A stretch of 64,000 bases of DNA, taken from contig JAAFJX010000010.1 of NCBI GenBank assembly GCA_013299045.1, positions 62,001-126,000 on the forward strand, written 5' to 3'. Source of the stretch: Cytophagales bacterium. Its GTDB lineage: Bacteria > Bacteroidota > Bacteroidia > Cytophagales > Bernardetiaceae. The notes beneath the pieces are model-generated. The model ran no database searches, was not told where the DNA came from, and was given only the letters and a program-made list of their open reading frames with translations. The stretch's first letter is position 1; each line of letters starts with the position of its first letter. Position numbers and translations under genes: made by a program. Below, piece after piece: positions 18,312 through 26,173 of the stretch.

Positions 18312-18785
18312 ATGACACCTTTATTCAAAAAAATGAATTTTAAAGCGCATAAGCACGTTTTGTTGATAAATGCGCCTGAAACCTTTGCCGACGAGAAGGC
18401 CGCTATGGAAGCACATACAGAGTTTGTTCAAGACCTCAAAGAAGTGGAAGCGCTTACCTTTGCGTTAGTTTTTTGTCAGAAAGCAGAGAACGTTTTGAAA
18501 CAAGTGCCCGCTATTTTGGAGCATTTGGCGGAGGACGGCATTTTTTGGCTAGCCTACCCTAAAGGAACTTCAAAGCACTATAAATGTGATTTTAACCGCG
18601 ATAGCACCAATGTTTGGGCCATATTCGGGGCTGTAGGGTATGAAGGTGTAAGACAAATAGCGATTGATGCAGACTGGTCGGCGCTACGCTTTCGTAAAAC
18701 AGCTTACATCAAAAACATGACGCGCTCTTTAAAAATGGTGCTTTCAGAGGAAGGAAAGGCCAAAACGCTAAAAAAGAACCAATAA
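18312..18785 (+). CDS. DUF3052-like small cytoplasmic protein
   Basis: This protein of 157 residues has an alpha/beta pattern. HVLLINAPETF near the start, a central LVFCQKAENVLKQVPAILEH and DGIFWLAYPKGTSK resemble DUF3052, a family of unknown function whose members look like degenerate nucleotide-binding folds. The frame extends upstream to 18246, but the additional residues are a short hydrophobic run. The ATG at 18312 places HVLLINAPE at the usual position. The basic C-terminus (EEGKAKTLKKNQ) is unremarkable. Its stop codon lies inside an inverted repeat (18779-18800), and element A1 begins 35 bases further on. Confidence 0.65.
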   Translation: MTPLFKKMNFKAHKHVLLINAPETFADEKAAMEAHTEFVQDLKEVEALTFALVFCQKAENVLKQVPAILEHLAEDGIFWLAYPKGTSKHYKCDFNRDSTNVWAIFGAVGYEGVRQIAIDADWSALRFRKTAYIKNMTRSLKMVLSEEGKAKTLKKNQ

Positions 18786-18800
18786 GGGACGACTTATTGG
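18779..18800. repeat. Perfect 7-bp inverted repeat around a family-B-like end
   Basis: CCAATAA and TTATTGG flank the 8 bases GGGACGAC. The centre AAGGGACGACT matches the outer edge of family B, so this looks like a B stub next to element A1. There is no T tract, so I do not call it a terminator. Confidence 0.45.
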
Positions 18801-18819
18801 CAATAGAATGTTAAAAAAA

Positions 18820-19356
18820 CAACCTCTTAATTAACCTCTCTGGGAGATGTACGTTTTAGGAAGCGAATAATTGTACTTTTCTAAGATAGAGGCTTTACTT
18901 TTAAAGTACGGCCAACTACGGCTATCATACGGCTATGATACGGCTATCCTATAGCTGAGGCAAAATAGGACAAAAGCAATTTTTAGGCATCAAGCGGGTT
19001 TGCGACTTTATCCTTTTTTTTGTTATTGAGTACGTCTATTGGCCTGTATTTGCGTTAGAGAGGCGGCGGGTTTAGTGCGTAGCACCGAAGCGAAGCCCAA
19101 AGACGAACGACCGCGAAGCGGGAACGCCCAGTAAATTGTAGAAAAACAATCATTAGTCAAAAAGTCAGATGTAAGGAATTTGACGAAAAGTTATTTGAAA
19201 ACGCGAGAAAATGGTCTCTACAAAAGTGAAAAGAGGGCGTTTGGAACTCAAGAAACTCAAAAAGGGCTTTTTGACGACTCAAGAGAGGTTAATTTAAGAG
19301 CTTGCTTTCGTTCACCCCCCCCGCAACTCTGCGGAAAGCACGGTTTTAATAAATAA
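18820..19356 (+). repeat. Dispersed repeat family A, copy A1
   Basis: Inverted repeats of about 26 bp lie at 18820-18845 (CAACCTCTTAATTAACCTCT) and 19278-19304 (reverse complement, ending in AAGAGCTTG). In order the copy holds three ACGGCTATSAT-like 11-bp units (about 18915-18950) and a GC-rich core with hairpins GTGCGTAGCAC (19075-19085) and CCGCGAAGCGG (19111-19121). A 28-codon ORF follows (19211-19297; MVSTKVKRGRLELKK...), then a tail with hairpin CCGC/GCGG up to TTTTAATAAATAAC. It sits between two convergent genes. No transposase is encoded. Confidence 0.85.
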
Positions 19357-19362
19357 CTAGTT

Positions 19363-20484
19363 CTATAACTTGCTCTTATCCTCTGCAAAGGGATTTTCAC
19401 TCAAATTCTTCTTGAAAGTACTGGTCTGTATGTTGATAGACTCGTCATGTATGAGCAAAAAAAGTTTTTCTACAAACGCTGCCGAAAGCCCCAGTTCAAG
19501 TGCCCATTCTGGTCTAGTTTTAAAGACCTCTGTCCAGCGTTCGCGCTGAAAAATGGCTAAATTATGCGCTTTTTTGAAGTAACCAATATCCTCTACCAAT
19601 TCCATGCGTGCCGTCAATATCTCTATCAGTTCCCTGTCTTGTGCGTCAATACGTTGGCGTAATTCTTCCAGAAATAAGTTTTCTGATTCATCAGATACTG
19701 AGGTTTTCCGCACACAAAGCTGCGCTAACATGGTGTTCAGGTCGGCAGGTGTGAGTTGTTGAGCAGCATCGCTCCACGCCTCATCGGGGCGCTGATGACT
19801 CTCTATCATTAACCCTTCATAGTTGAGGTTCATGGCTTTTTGGGAGAGCGGATATATCAAATTTCGTTTGCCGCCCGTATGACTAGGGTCAAAAAAAAGC
19901 GGTATAGAGGGCAGTTGGCTTTTGAGGCTAAGCGCCAGCTGCCATTGTGGCGGATTTCTGTATTTTTGTACTCCTAGCGCCGAAAAACCACGATGTATGG
20001 CGGCTAATGAACGCAGCCCAGCCTGATAGAGGCGCTCAAGCGCACCTATCCAAAGCGCAAGGTCTGGATTGATGGGGTTCTTGACCATAACAGGTATATC
20101 CACACCTTGTAGTGCATTCGCAATTTCTTGTACTGTAAATGGGTTCACGGTACTCCGTGCGCCTATCCAGAGCACGTCCACGCCATATTTGAGAGCCACT
20201 TCCACGTGCTTGGCCGTGGCTACTTCCACGGTTAAAGGCAGCCCAGTAGCGAGGCTTGCCTCTTGTAGCCAAGGCAGAGCGGCTTCTCCTATGCCTTCAA
20301 AGTGGCCAGGGCGCGTTCTGGGCTTCCATACACCCGCTCGTAGGAGATTGATTTTGCCACCTGATGCAATTTGCGCACAAGTATTGCGCACTTGGTCGGG
20401 AGTTTCAGCGCTACAAGGGCCTGCTATCAAATAAGGCAAGCCTTTAAAGTTAGGCCAGGTGTGCAAAGGGCGTATGTCTTGCAT
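19363..20484 (-). CDS. Bifunctional 3-deoxy-7-phosphoheptulonate synthase / chorismate mutase
   Basis: The N-terminal ~260 residues are a KDO8P-like (type I beta) DAHP synthase, with LIAGPCSAE near the start, LLRAGVWKPRTRPG, DVLWIGARST, MVKNPINPD and FFDPSHTGGKR. The last ~110 residues are an AroQ-type chorismate mutase helix bundle (ELRQRIDAQDRELIEIL, then FQRERW). The protein therefore catalyses the first step of the shikimate pathway and the branch step to prephenate, a fusion common in Bacteroidota that allows feedback control by the mutase domain. The frame reaches 20541, but family members begin just before the LIAGPCSAE strand, so I prefer the ATG at 20484 (MQDIRPLHTW). The gene stands alone. 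Confidence 0.9.
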   Translation of the reverse strand: MQDIRPLHTWPNFKGLPYLIAGPCSAETPDQVRNTCAQIASGGKINLLRAGVWKPRTRPGHFEGIGEAALPWLQEASLATGLPLTVEVATAKHVEVALKYGVDVLWIGARSTVNPFTVQEIANALQGVDIPVMVKNPINPDLALWIGALERLYQAGLRSLAAIHRGFSALGVQKYRNPPQWQLALSLKSQLPSIPLFFDPSHTGGKRNLIYPLSQKAMNLNYEGLMIESHQRPDEAWSDAAQQLTPADLNTMLAQLCVRKTSVSDESENLFLEELRQRIDAQDRELIEILTARMELVEDIGYFKKAHNLAIFQRERWTEVFKTRPEWALELGLSAAFVEKLFLLIHDESINIQTSTFKKNLSENPFAEDKSKL

Positions 20485-20739
20485 GGGTTTAGTGAAGTCT
20501 GTTAGATTTATTCTAACGGTTTGTAGAAACCTTTTGGTCAATAAAAAACAAAAAAAATGCTAAAAAGTAGGAGCATCTTGCTACCTTAATGGCTTATGAT
20601 TGTAGTTCTATTAAATTTTTTGCTGTCCAATAAACAATTTAGTTTGTAAAAGAGTTTCTATGACGTTAAAAATAGGATAGCCACTACCTATTTCGTGCGC
20701 ATATTATACAATTTTTGTCTCATTTATTATTTTGTGCTC

Positions 20740-21459
20740 ATGCTTAACTGCATAAAATGCCAAACTGAGTTTTCGGGCGCATATTGCGCTACCTGTGGCT
20801 CGCCTAAGGATGTTAGACGCTTTGATTACGCCTACATCTTGCACGAAGTACAACACGCTCTTCACTTAGAAAAAGGATTTTTTTATACAGTAAAAGAGCT
20901 TTTTGTGAAACCAGGCAGTACTATAAGTGGCTTCATTGCAGGAAACCGGCTCTATCACATAAAGCCCTTTCCTTTTTTGATTCTCACGTCGCTTTTTTTT
21001 ACGCTGACAGCCAAGTTGGTTGTTATGAAGATGAATACCGAGCACATGGCGAAGCTAAAGGACAGCACAGTAAGTGTTGCGCTTGCCTGGACACAAGCCA
21101 ACTGGGCTTACAGCAACATTATCATTAGTATTTTCATTGCCTTCTATTTGCGTTTACTCTTCAGAAAATCAGGCTATAACCTTATAGAGCTACTCATTAT
21201 GCTCACTTATCTGACCGCGCAGTCCATGCTTATTTTAGGTTTTAGCAATCTTTTGCAGTATGTTTTCCCTTCAGACTGGCTGGCCACAACGCTTGGCATT
21301 ATCCCTTTTTTATACATTTTTTGGGGGATGTGGCAGTTTTTTGATAAGAAGAACTTTAGCTCAATGCTTTCAGTGCTGCTTTCGTATTTTTTAGGGAGTG
21401 CCACGGTCATTGTGCTTATGTTGATAATATGTTTCAGTATTGATGCTTTTTTAAAATAA
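20740..21459 (+). CDS. DUF3667-family membrane protein with N-terminal zinc ribbon
   Basis: This 239-residue protein starts with a four-cysteine zinc ribbon (Cys4, Cys7, Cys16, Cys19: CIKC...CATC). The conserved DUF3667 stretch follows (GFFYTVKELFVKPG, then GNRLYHIKPFPFL), then four to five transmembrane helices (about 75-235). The family is widespread in Bacteroidota and uncharacterised. An upstream ATG at 20695 would add a hydrophobic 15-residue leader before the zinc ribbon, which is not the family layout, so the ATG at 20740 was chosen. Element B2 lies just downstream. Confidence 0.8.
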   Translation: MLNCIKCQTEFSGAYCATCGSPKDVRRFDYAYILHEVQHALHLEKGFFYTVKELFVKPGSTISGFIAGNRLYHIKPFPFLILTSLFFTLTAKLVVMKMNTEHMAKLKDSTVSVALAWTQANWAYSNIIISIFIAFYLRLLFRKSGYNLIELLIMLTYLTAQSMLILGFSNLLQYVFPSDWLATTLGIIPFLYIFWGMWQFFDKKNFSSMLSVLLSYFLGSATVIVLMLIICFSIDAFLK

Positions 21460-21513
21460 AGCGTTGATTTTTTGTACGTTACGAGTTTTTAGTAGTTGCT
21501 CCAAACATCTACC

Positions 21514-21947
21514 TAGTCTATCCTTAAAAAGTATATAAAGCATTTATTATCAGTAAATTAAACAATCATTTTATCTTTAAAATTTACTAGTTTTTATCCT
21601 ATTTTGTCAAAAACTGGTAAAACTGCAAGGGCTTTTTAAGTCCTGCCACGCCTTGCATCAGACAAAAGCGAATGGCTCAAAGGTCAGAGGGTGAGATTTT
21701 CTGTGCTATCATGTTTTGCAAGAGAGTAACTCAAAGAAAAAGCCATTCGCTGGTTTAGATGAAAAAAGTTATTTTTCATCTAAATTGGCCTTTTGCGAGG
21801 CTTGATTTTTTGCTATGCCCTACGGTCGGAACTTTTAGCTCGCGCTTCAGTTCGGCATCAAGGCAAAAAGTAGAGAAGAGAAGTCTATCAAAGGCCGTCA
21901 AGGTGTTCCCAAAGCAGATAATATGCATACTTTTTAAGGAACGACTA
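21514..21947 (+). repeat. Dispersed repeat family B, copy B2 (MITE-like, 434 bp)
   Basis: This copy begins TAGTCTATCCTTAAAAAGTA and ends with the reverse complement of TAGTCGTTCCTTAAAAAGTA. It is in the same orientation as B1 and closely similar along its length, including AGCGAATGGCT...AGCCATTCGCT and the hairpin GATGAAAAA/TTTTTCATC at about 21758-21781. It lies in the gap between the ends of the convergent DUF3667 and porU genes. Confidence 0.8.
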
Positions 21948-21949
21948 CC

Positions 21950-22007
21950 TAGTCTTCCCTTAAGAAAACACATTCAATAGATGTAAGCTAAATTCAAGGA
22001 GCGACTA
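21950..22007 (+). repeat. 58-bp mini-element with TAGTC...GACTA ends
   Basis: This segment runs from TAGTCTTCCCTTAAG to CAAGGAGCGACTA. Its centre, ACATTCAATAGATGTAAGCT, occurs in the opposite orientation near the right end of copy B1 (about 14493-14524). It therefore behaves as a separate small unit that is inserted or inverted relative to family B and shares its end sequence. Confidence 0.6.
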
Positions 22008-22032
22008 ACTCGCTGCTGCTCTAAGCTCAAAT

Positions 22033-25000
22033 TTATTTTTGTATGATTAGCTTCTTGGTAGCACGGCCAGTAGCACCATCTACCAAAGAATGTACAGTAA
22101 TCCTACAAACATACAGGCCGCGGGTCAGGAAGTTATTGTCCTGGTCTTTGCCTCTAAATCTTACACTAATGTCAGCGGGAGCAGCGTCATAAAAATCTCT
22201 AATATGATTCACTTGTTGCCCATTCATATTAAAGAACTGAATCAGTACTTCCATGGCCTCGCCTGGGCGGTTGTGTTGAATACGGAAATAGCACTCCTCG
22301 GTCATAGGATTAGGCCCTACCGAAATCTCTGTGAACTCAATGTCTTGGTCTTTAACCTCAAAATCAATGACTTCTTCTGTCATGTTGTTGTGCACGTCCC
22401 ATACGCGGAGAGTGAGCGTGTGCTTTCCATTCTTGAGTTTTGGTAGCGCAAAAAGCACGACTCCCGCCTTGGGGTCGTTAAAAACGGGCATATAATGCGA
22501 ATTGAGCACATAAATTGGTTCTTCTCCGTCCAAAAAGGCCACCAACAAATGAGCCGCATTGCTTCCTGCCAAGTTAATACCCGTATCGTCTGAAACATCA
22601 GCCAATAGCGTACTGTAAGCCTCTACAGCATCTCCATTTTTAAAAGCCCTGTTGTTCAAAAAGAGTTTGACTGTGGGTGGGGTATTGTCTTGGGCGGCAT
22701 TTGGGTTACTGCCTCCTACGTTGATGTCAAGACTGTAGCCACCAGCATCTATATCTTTGAGAGAATCCTTGAGATAGAGCGAAATTTTACCCTTACCCTC
22801 TTGGTAATCAATGTCTAAAGGTGCTGTAAACTCAAAGGCAAAATTGCCATTCTGAACACTCAACTCGCCTTTAAACAAATGATACATTTGCTCTAAATAG
22901 GTCATCACGGGGGCTTCTTCTCCTAGCGTACGAACGAGAGTAGGTTTGTCAAAAACTTCGGCGTTGAGTGTCCCGTTAAAGCTGCTAAGTACAGCATTTC
23001 CATCAAAAACCTGTCCTTCTACCCGCACGCGGTCTAATGCTCGTACATTCTGCGATGAGACACCATTAACGCTCATTTTGGTAACACGTGCTTCGTAACG
23101 CGGATAGGCTAAGCGTATGGAAGGGTCGCCAAGTAGTGCAAAATTACGATTAGACATACCCAAACTTTTGTTTTTGGTACGGCGAAGCACATCTCCAAGG
23201 CGTGGCATTTGGCCATCTACTGGTTCAAATATCATGTCGTAAAAAGCCTCCGCCAAAACATAATTCGTGTTTGAGAAAACAGGTCTAGTGGTTACAACTC
23301 CCGCAATGCCGCCTCCTAGCGGGTTCATCATAATATACTCTCCTCCCGAAACGGTATTGGGGTCGTCGTAGCGGCCAAACTCACAAGTAGCTGTTACGAA
23401 AAGCGGCATATTGTCTAAATTGCGCCAACGATTGATTTGAGTAATATCTGTAATGCCCTCTATGGCCCAGCCAAACTCTGCGCCATGCCCCATATAATTG
23501 ATTACCAAAGCGCCTTCTTGAACGGCCTGATTGAGTTTTTCGCGCAGAATTTTAGCTTTTTTGCCGCTGGTAGTCAGTACCTGCTCATAAGCATCCATAT
23601 AAAGTTTTTGAACGTTGTAGAGTTTATATGTTTCGCCAATATGCTTGGTAAGGCTTTCAGAATCAATTTGATGAGCGTTCAAATCACCATCATCAGCCAC
23701 AAAAGCGAGGCGGTTGCGCCAAGCCCCAAGTGTTTTGCTGGTTTCGTAATGAATCAATTTGTCCACAATGCCTTTGGCTTGGTCTGGGTCGCGGAGCGGA
23801 ATACGCCCTACACCAATTTCAAGGTCATGTTCGCCACCACTGCCTGTTTCGGGCCAGTCGCCTTCACCGTTCCCCAAAATAGCAAAATAGTCATCGGAAG
23901 CGAAGCTAAAGATGGGGTGTAAAGATTCTCTAGATTCATAAGTGGGCACGTAATTGGTGTTGAAGGTCAGACGGTCTTTGTAGTCAAAAGAAGCATCGCC
24001 CCAAAGCAAAGCGTATTTAAGTGCAGAGTTGGGCTGCCTATGGAGCATACGCAAGAAATCGCGAATGGCGCTTACGTCCTGCCGTCCAGAAGAAAATTCG
24101 TTGTAAATCTGTACTGTAGTAACTACGCTGACGCTTAATTTGTCGTTATTTCGCCTAAAATCTGCCAAACGCTGGGCTTCTGTCAAAAAAAGAGGGTGCG
24201 AAATGATGACTAAATCTGTTGCGGTAAGGCCACGTAGATTCTGATTAGCTACTTTTTCAACAAAAACAGGCGCAAAAGCACTGCTAGGCTCAAAAGCACG
24301 TATTTCGGCGAGCGAAGTAGCGTTTGCTGCGGCTGTTTGTATCGTAAAAGCATTGCTGGCGCTGCTATTCCAAAGGCTAGTGGGTAAACTCGGATTGCTC
24401 ACGTCCCAAATCCATACATTTTTGAGGCCAGGATTTTGTATGTTATAGGCGCAAAGCCCTGCTGAACGGCTTTCCATGCTTCGGAAACCAAACTGACTAT
24501 TTTGGTAGTTAATTTCACGCTGACTGTTCAGCACCACATAATCCATATACCCAAAAGACGCACGCTGCGTGGGGTCAAAGTTATATTTAACATTCAATTT
24601 AAGTTCTGGGCTTCCCACAAAATCATTTGAGACAATAGAAAAATAGCGGAGGTCAGTGTTGCCACGTCTGGCATAAGGCGCATCTGCCAGCGAGGAGATA
24701 GGCTGCTCGCCTAACTTTTTACCGTTCAGGCTGTGTTCGAACTGGCTAAAACGCGGCGAAAGCGCCATAACCGCACTTGTCAGTACAAGCGGTGTGTTGG
24801 CCACTAAGCCCTGATTATTAAAAGTATAAGTCTGCTCGTTTTGAAGCTCAGAAAACTTCTCAGCGTACCAATCGCGTCCCGAGCCACCAGGCGCATAGGG
24901 AATAACGTCTAGAATGTTATTCTGGTCGTTGTCAATGACCTCAAAGTGGTTATAAGTTGCAATGGTTTTGTTCGGTGTACCACTAATATTTGAAGTTTGC

Positions 25001-25461
25001 ACACGCAAGCCATTGCTCTCGGCCAAAGTCAAGAAAACATAGTTAAAGTCGGAGTAAAAATTTTTTTCATGCGCCATTAGGTTAAGGGACGTGTTCCAAA
25101 AATAGCGGTCTGCACCTTCAGCATAAAACAAAACATAGTCATTCTCATCAAATTTGCCGTCCTCTTCGCCTATTACCATAATGGCATCTTCCGACAGGTC
25201 TATCGGCCTATTGCTATTTGTATTTTGGGGCAATACGCCACCCACATTGCCGTAGAGCTTGAGCTTGCGAGGGTCTAGAGTAGCAGTGTTAAGGCCAGCA
25301 GCACGCAAATCGGCAGCATTTAGCCGATAAACACCATGCTTGTTAATTGAAAATTTATAAAATTCACCTTTAGCCAAAACAGAACTCTGAGCGAGAGCAT
25401 CTTCTGCCAAACTCGCCGCGAAGCAAAGGCTCAACATCCATAAAAAAAATCTCTTTTGCAT
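22033..25461 (-). CDS. porU: Type IX secretion system sortase PorU (C25 family cysteine peptidase)
   Basis: This 1142-residue protein has a signal peptide (MQKRFFLWMLSLCFAASLAE...). A beta-rich N-terminal half is followed by a gingipain-like C25 peptidase domain (about residues 400-780) with the catalytic His659 (INYMGHGAEFG) and Cys693 (FVTATCEFGRYDD). An Ig-like region and a C-terminal T9SS-type domain end the protein. PorU sits at the outer membrane, cleaves the C-terminal sorting domain of T9SS cargo and attaches the cargo to anionic lipopolysaccharide. Likely substrates in this window are the two M43 proteases. The frame opens at 25503, but the signal peptide begins at the ATG at 25461. 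No porV gene is adjacent. Confidence 0.9.
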   Translation of the reverse strand: MQKRFFLWMLSLCFAASLAEDALAQSSVLAKGEFYKFSINKHGVYRLNAADLRAAGLNTATLDPRKLKLYGNVGGVLPQNTNSNRPIDLSEDAIMVIGEEDGKFDENDYVLFYAEGADRYFWNTSLNLMAHEKNFYSDFNYVFLTLAESNGLRVQTSNISGTPNKTIATYNHFEVIDNDQNNILDVIPYAPGGSGRDWYAEKFSELQNEQTYTFNNQGLVANTPLVLTSAVMALSPRFSQFEHSLNGKKLGEQPISSLADAPYARRGNTDLRYFSIVSNDFVGSPELKLNVKYNFDPTQRASFGYMDYVVLNSQREINYQNSQFGFRSMESRSAGLCAYNIQNPGLKNVWIWDVSNPSLPTSLWNSSASNAFTIQTAAANATSLAEIRAFEPSSAFAPVFVEKVANQNLRGLTATDLVIISHPLFLTEAQRLADFRRNNDKLSVSVVTTVQIYNEFSSGRQDVSAIRDFLRMLHRQPNSALKYALLWGDASFDYKDRLTFNTNYVPTYESRESLHPIFSFASDDYFAILGNGEGDWPETGSGGEHDLEIGVGRIPLRDPDQAKGIVDKLIHYETSKTLGAWRNRLAFVADDGDLNAHQIDSESLTKHIGETYKLYNVQKLYMDAYEQVLTTSGKKAKILREKLNQAVQEGALVINYMGHGAEFGWAIEGITDITQINRWRNLDNMPLFVTATCEFGRYDDPNTVSGGEYIMMNPLGGGIAGVVTTRPVFSNTNYVLAEAFYDMIFEPVDGQMPRLGDVLRRTKNKSLGMSNRNFALLGDPSIRLAYPRYEARVTKMSVNGVSSQNVRALDRVRVEGQVFDGNAVLSSFNGTLNAEVFDKPTLVRTLGEEAPVMTYLEQMYHLFKGELSVQNGNFAFEFTAPLDIDYQEGKGKISLYLKDSLKDIDAGGYSLDINVGGSNPNAAQDNTPPTVKLFLNNRAFKNGDAVEAYSTLLADVSDDTGINLAGSNAAHLLVAFLDGEEPIYVLNSHYMPVFNDPKAGVVLFALPKLKNGKHTLTLRVWDVHNNMTEEVIDFEVKDQDIEFTEISVGPNPMTEECYFRIQHNRPGEAMEVLIQFFNMNGQQVNHIRDFYDAAPADISVRFRGKDQDNNFLTRGLYVCRITVHSLVDGATGRATKKLIIQK

Positions 25462-25554
25462 AAATAACACGATTTGGGGTTGTTCGGAATGTTGTATAAT
25501 CAATTTAGTAAACGGCTTGTCCTGTTTTTTTGTTAGTTCTTAAATAAAAAAAAT

Positions 25555-25956
25555 TTAAGGCGCATCTTGGCAAAGCTCTATAAGTACACCATTCGTATTT
25601 TTGGGGTGTAAGAAGCAAATCAGTTTATTGTCTGCACCGCGTTTGGGTTCAGTATTCAGCAGCGTGTAACCTTCTCCTACAAGACGTTGCATTTCGGCTT
25701 TGATGTCCTTAACGGCAAACGCAATGTGATGTATGCCTTCGCCACGTTTTTCAATAAATTTGGCAATGGGACTGTCTGGATTTGTAGCTTCTAACAGTTC
25801 TACTTTCGTTTCACCTGTTTGAAAAAAGAGGGTGCGAACGCCCTCAGAAGCCACAAACTCCTCTTTATAGGGCACAGCATTCAACAGACTCGTGAAAAGC
25901 TTTTGCGAAGCGGTCATATCGCGGACTGCTATACCAATGTGTTCAATATGAAGCAT
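25555..25956 (-). CDS. mce: Methylmalonyl-CoA epimerase
   Basis: This 133-residue protein of the vicinal-oxygen-chelate fold has two beta-alpha-beta-beta-beta repeats. The metal ligands are visible as His6 (IEHIGIAV), the histidine pair in GIHHIAFAV and the glutamate in GVLIELCQ. It interconverts (R)- and (S)-methylmalonyl-CoA, linking propionyl-CoA carboxylation to the B12-dependent mutase. Length is normal for the family. It has its own near-perfect promoter (26025-26055). The carboxylase and mutase genes are not in the window. Confidence 0.93.
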   Translation of the reverse strand: MLHIEHIGIAVRDMTASQKLFTSLLNAVPYKEEFVASEGVRTLFFQTGETKVELLEATNPDSPIAKFIEKRGEGIHHIAFAVKDIKAEMQRLVGEGYTLLNTEPKRGADNKLICFLHPKNTNGVLIELCQDAP

Positions 25957-26024
25957 TTTTACTGACTTAAAAAGGTTAGTTTTTCACCGTTAAGCGCTGC
26001 TAGATACAACCAGTTCATATTTTG

Positions 26025-26055
26025 CAAAGGTAGCGGGCTTAGTTCTAATTTCAAA
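26025..26055 (-). promoter_or_regulatory. Promoter for mce
   Basis: On the minus strand TTTG (26052-26055), 19 bases and TACCTTTG (26025-26032) match the Bacteroidota consensus completely. The start codon is about 70 bases downstream. Confidence 0.65.
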
Positions 26056-26116
26056 AAATTAAGCATATTCATATCTGGTGTTTTTTATCTAACATTTGCG
26101 TTATGCGCATAACTAG

Positions 26117-26153
26117 AAAAAAAGGACTACCTTTTCAGATAGCCCTTTTTTTT
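26117..26153 (-). terminator. Rho-independent terminator of the giant M43 gene
   Basis: A run of A with GG (26117-26125) and CTA (26127-26129) pairs with TAG (26140-26142) and CC plus a T tract (26144-26153). One mismatch and a ten-base loop are included. On the minus strand the stem ends in a U tract, 20 bases beyond the stop codon of the M43 gene. Confidence 0.75.
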
Positions 26154-26173
26154 GTTTTAAGAGAAAGAAGCGT

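Noticed and set aside
18913-18960. Short ACGGCTAT repeats as a CRISPR array
   Set aside because: Units are 11 bp, directly adjacent without spacers, and no cas gene is in the window.
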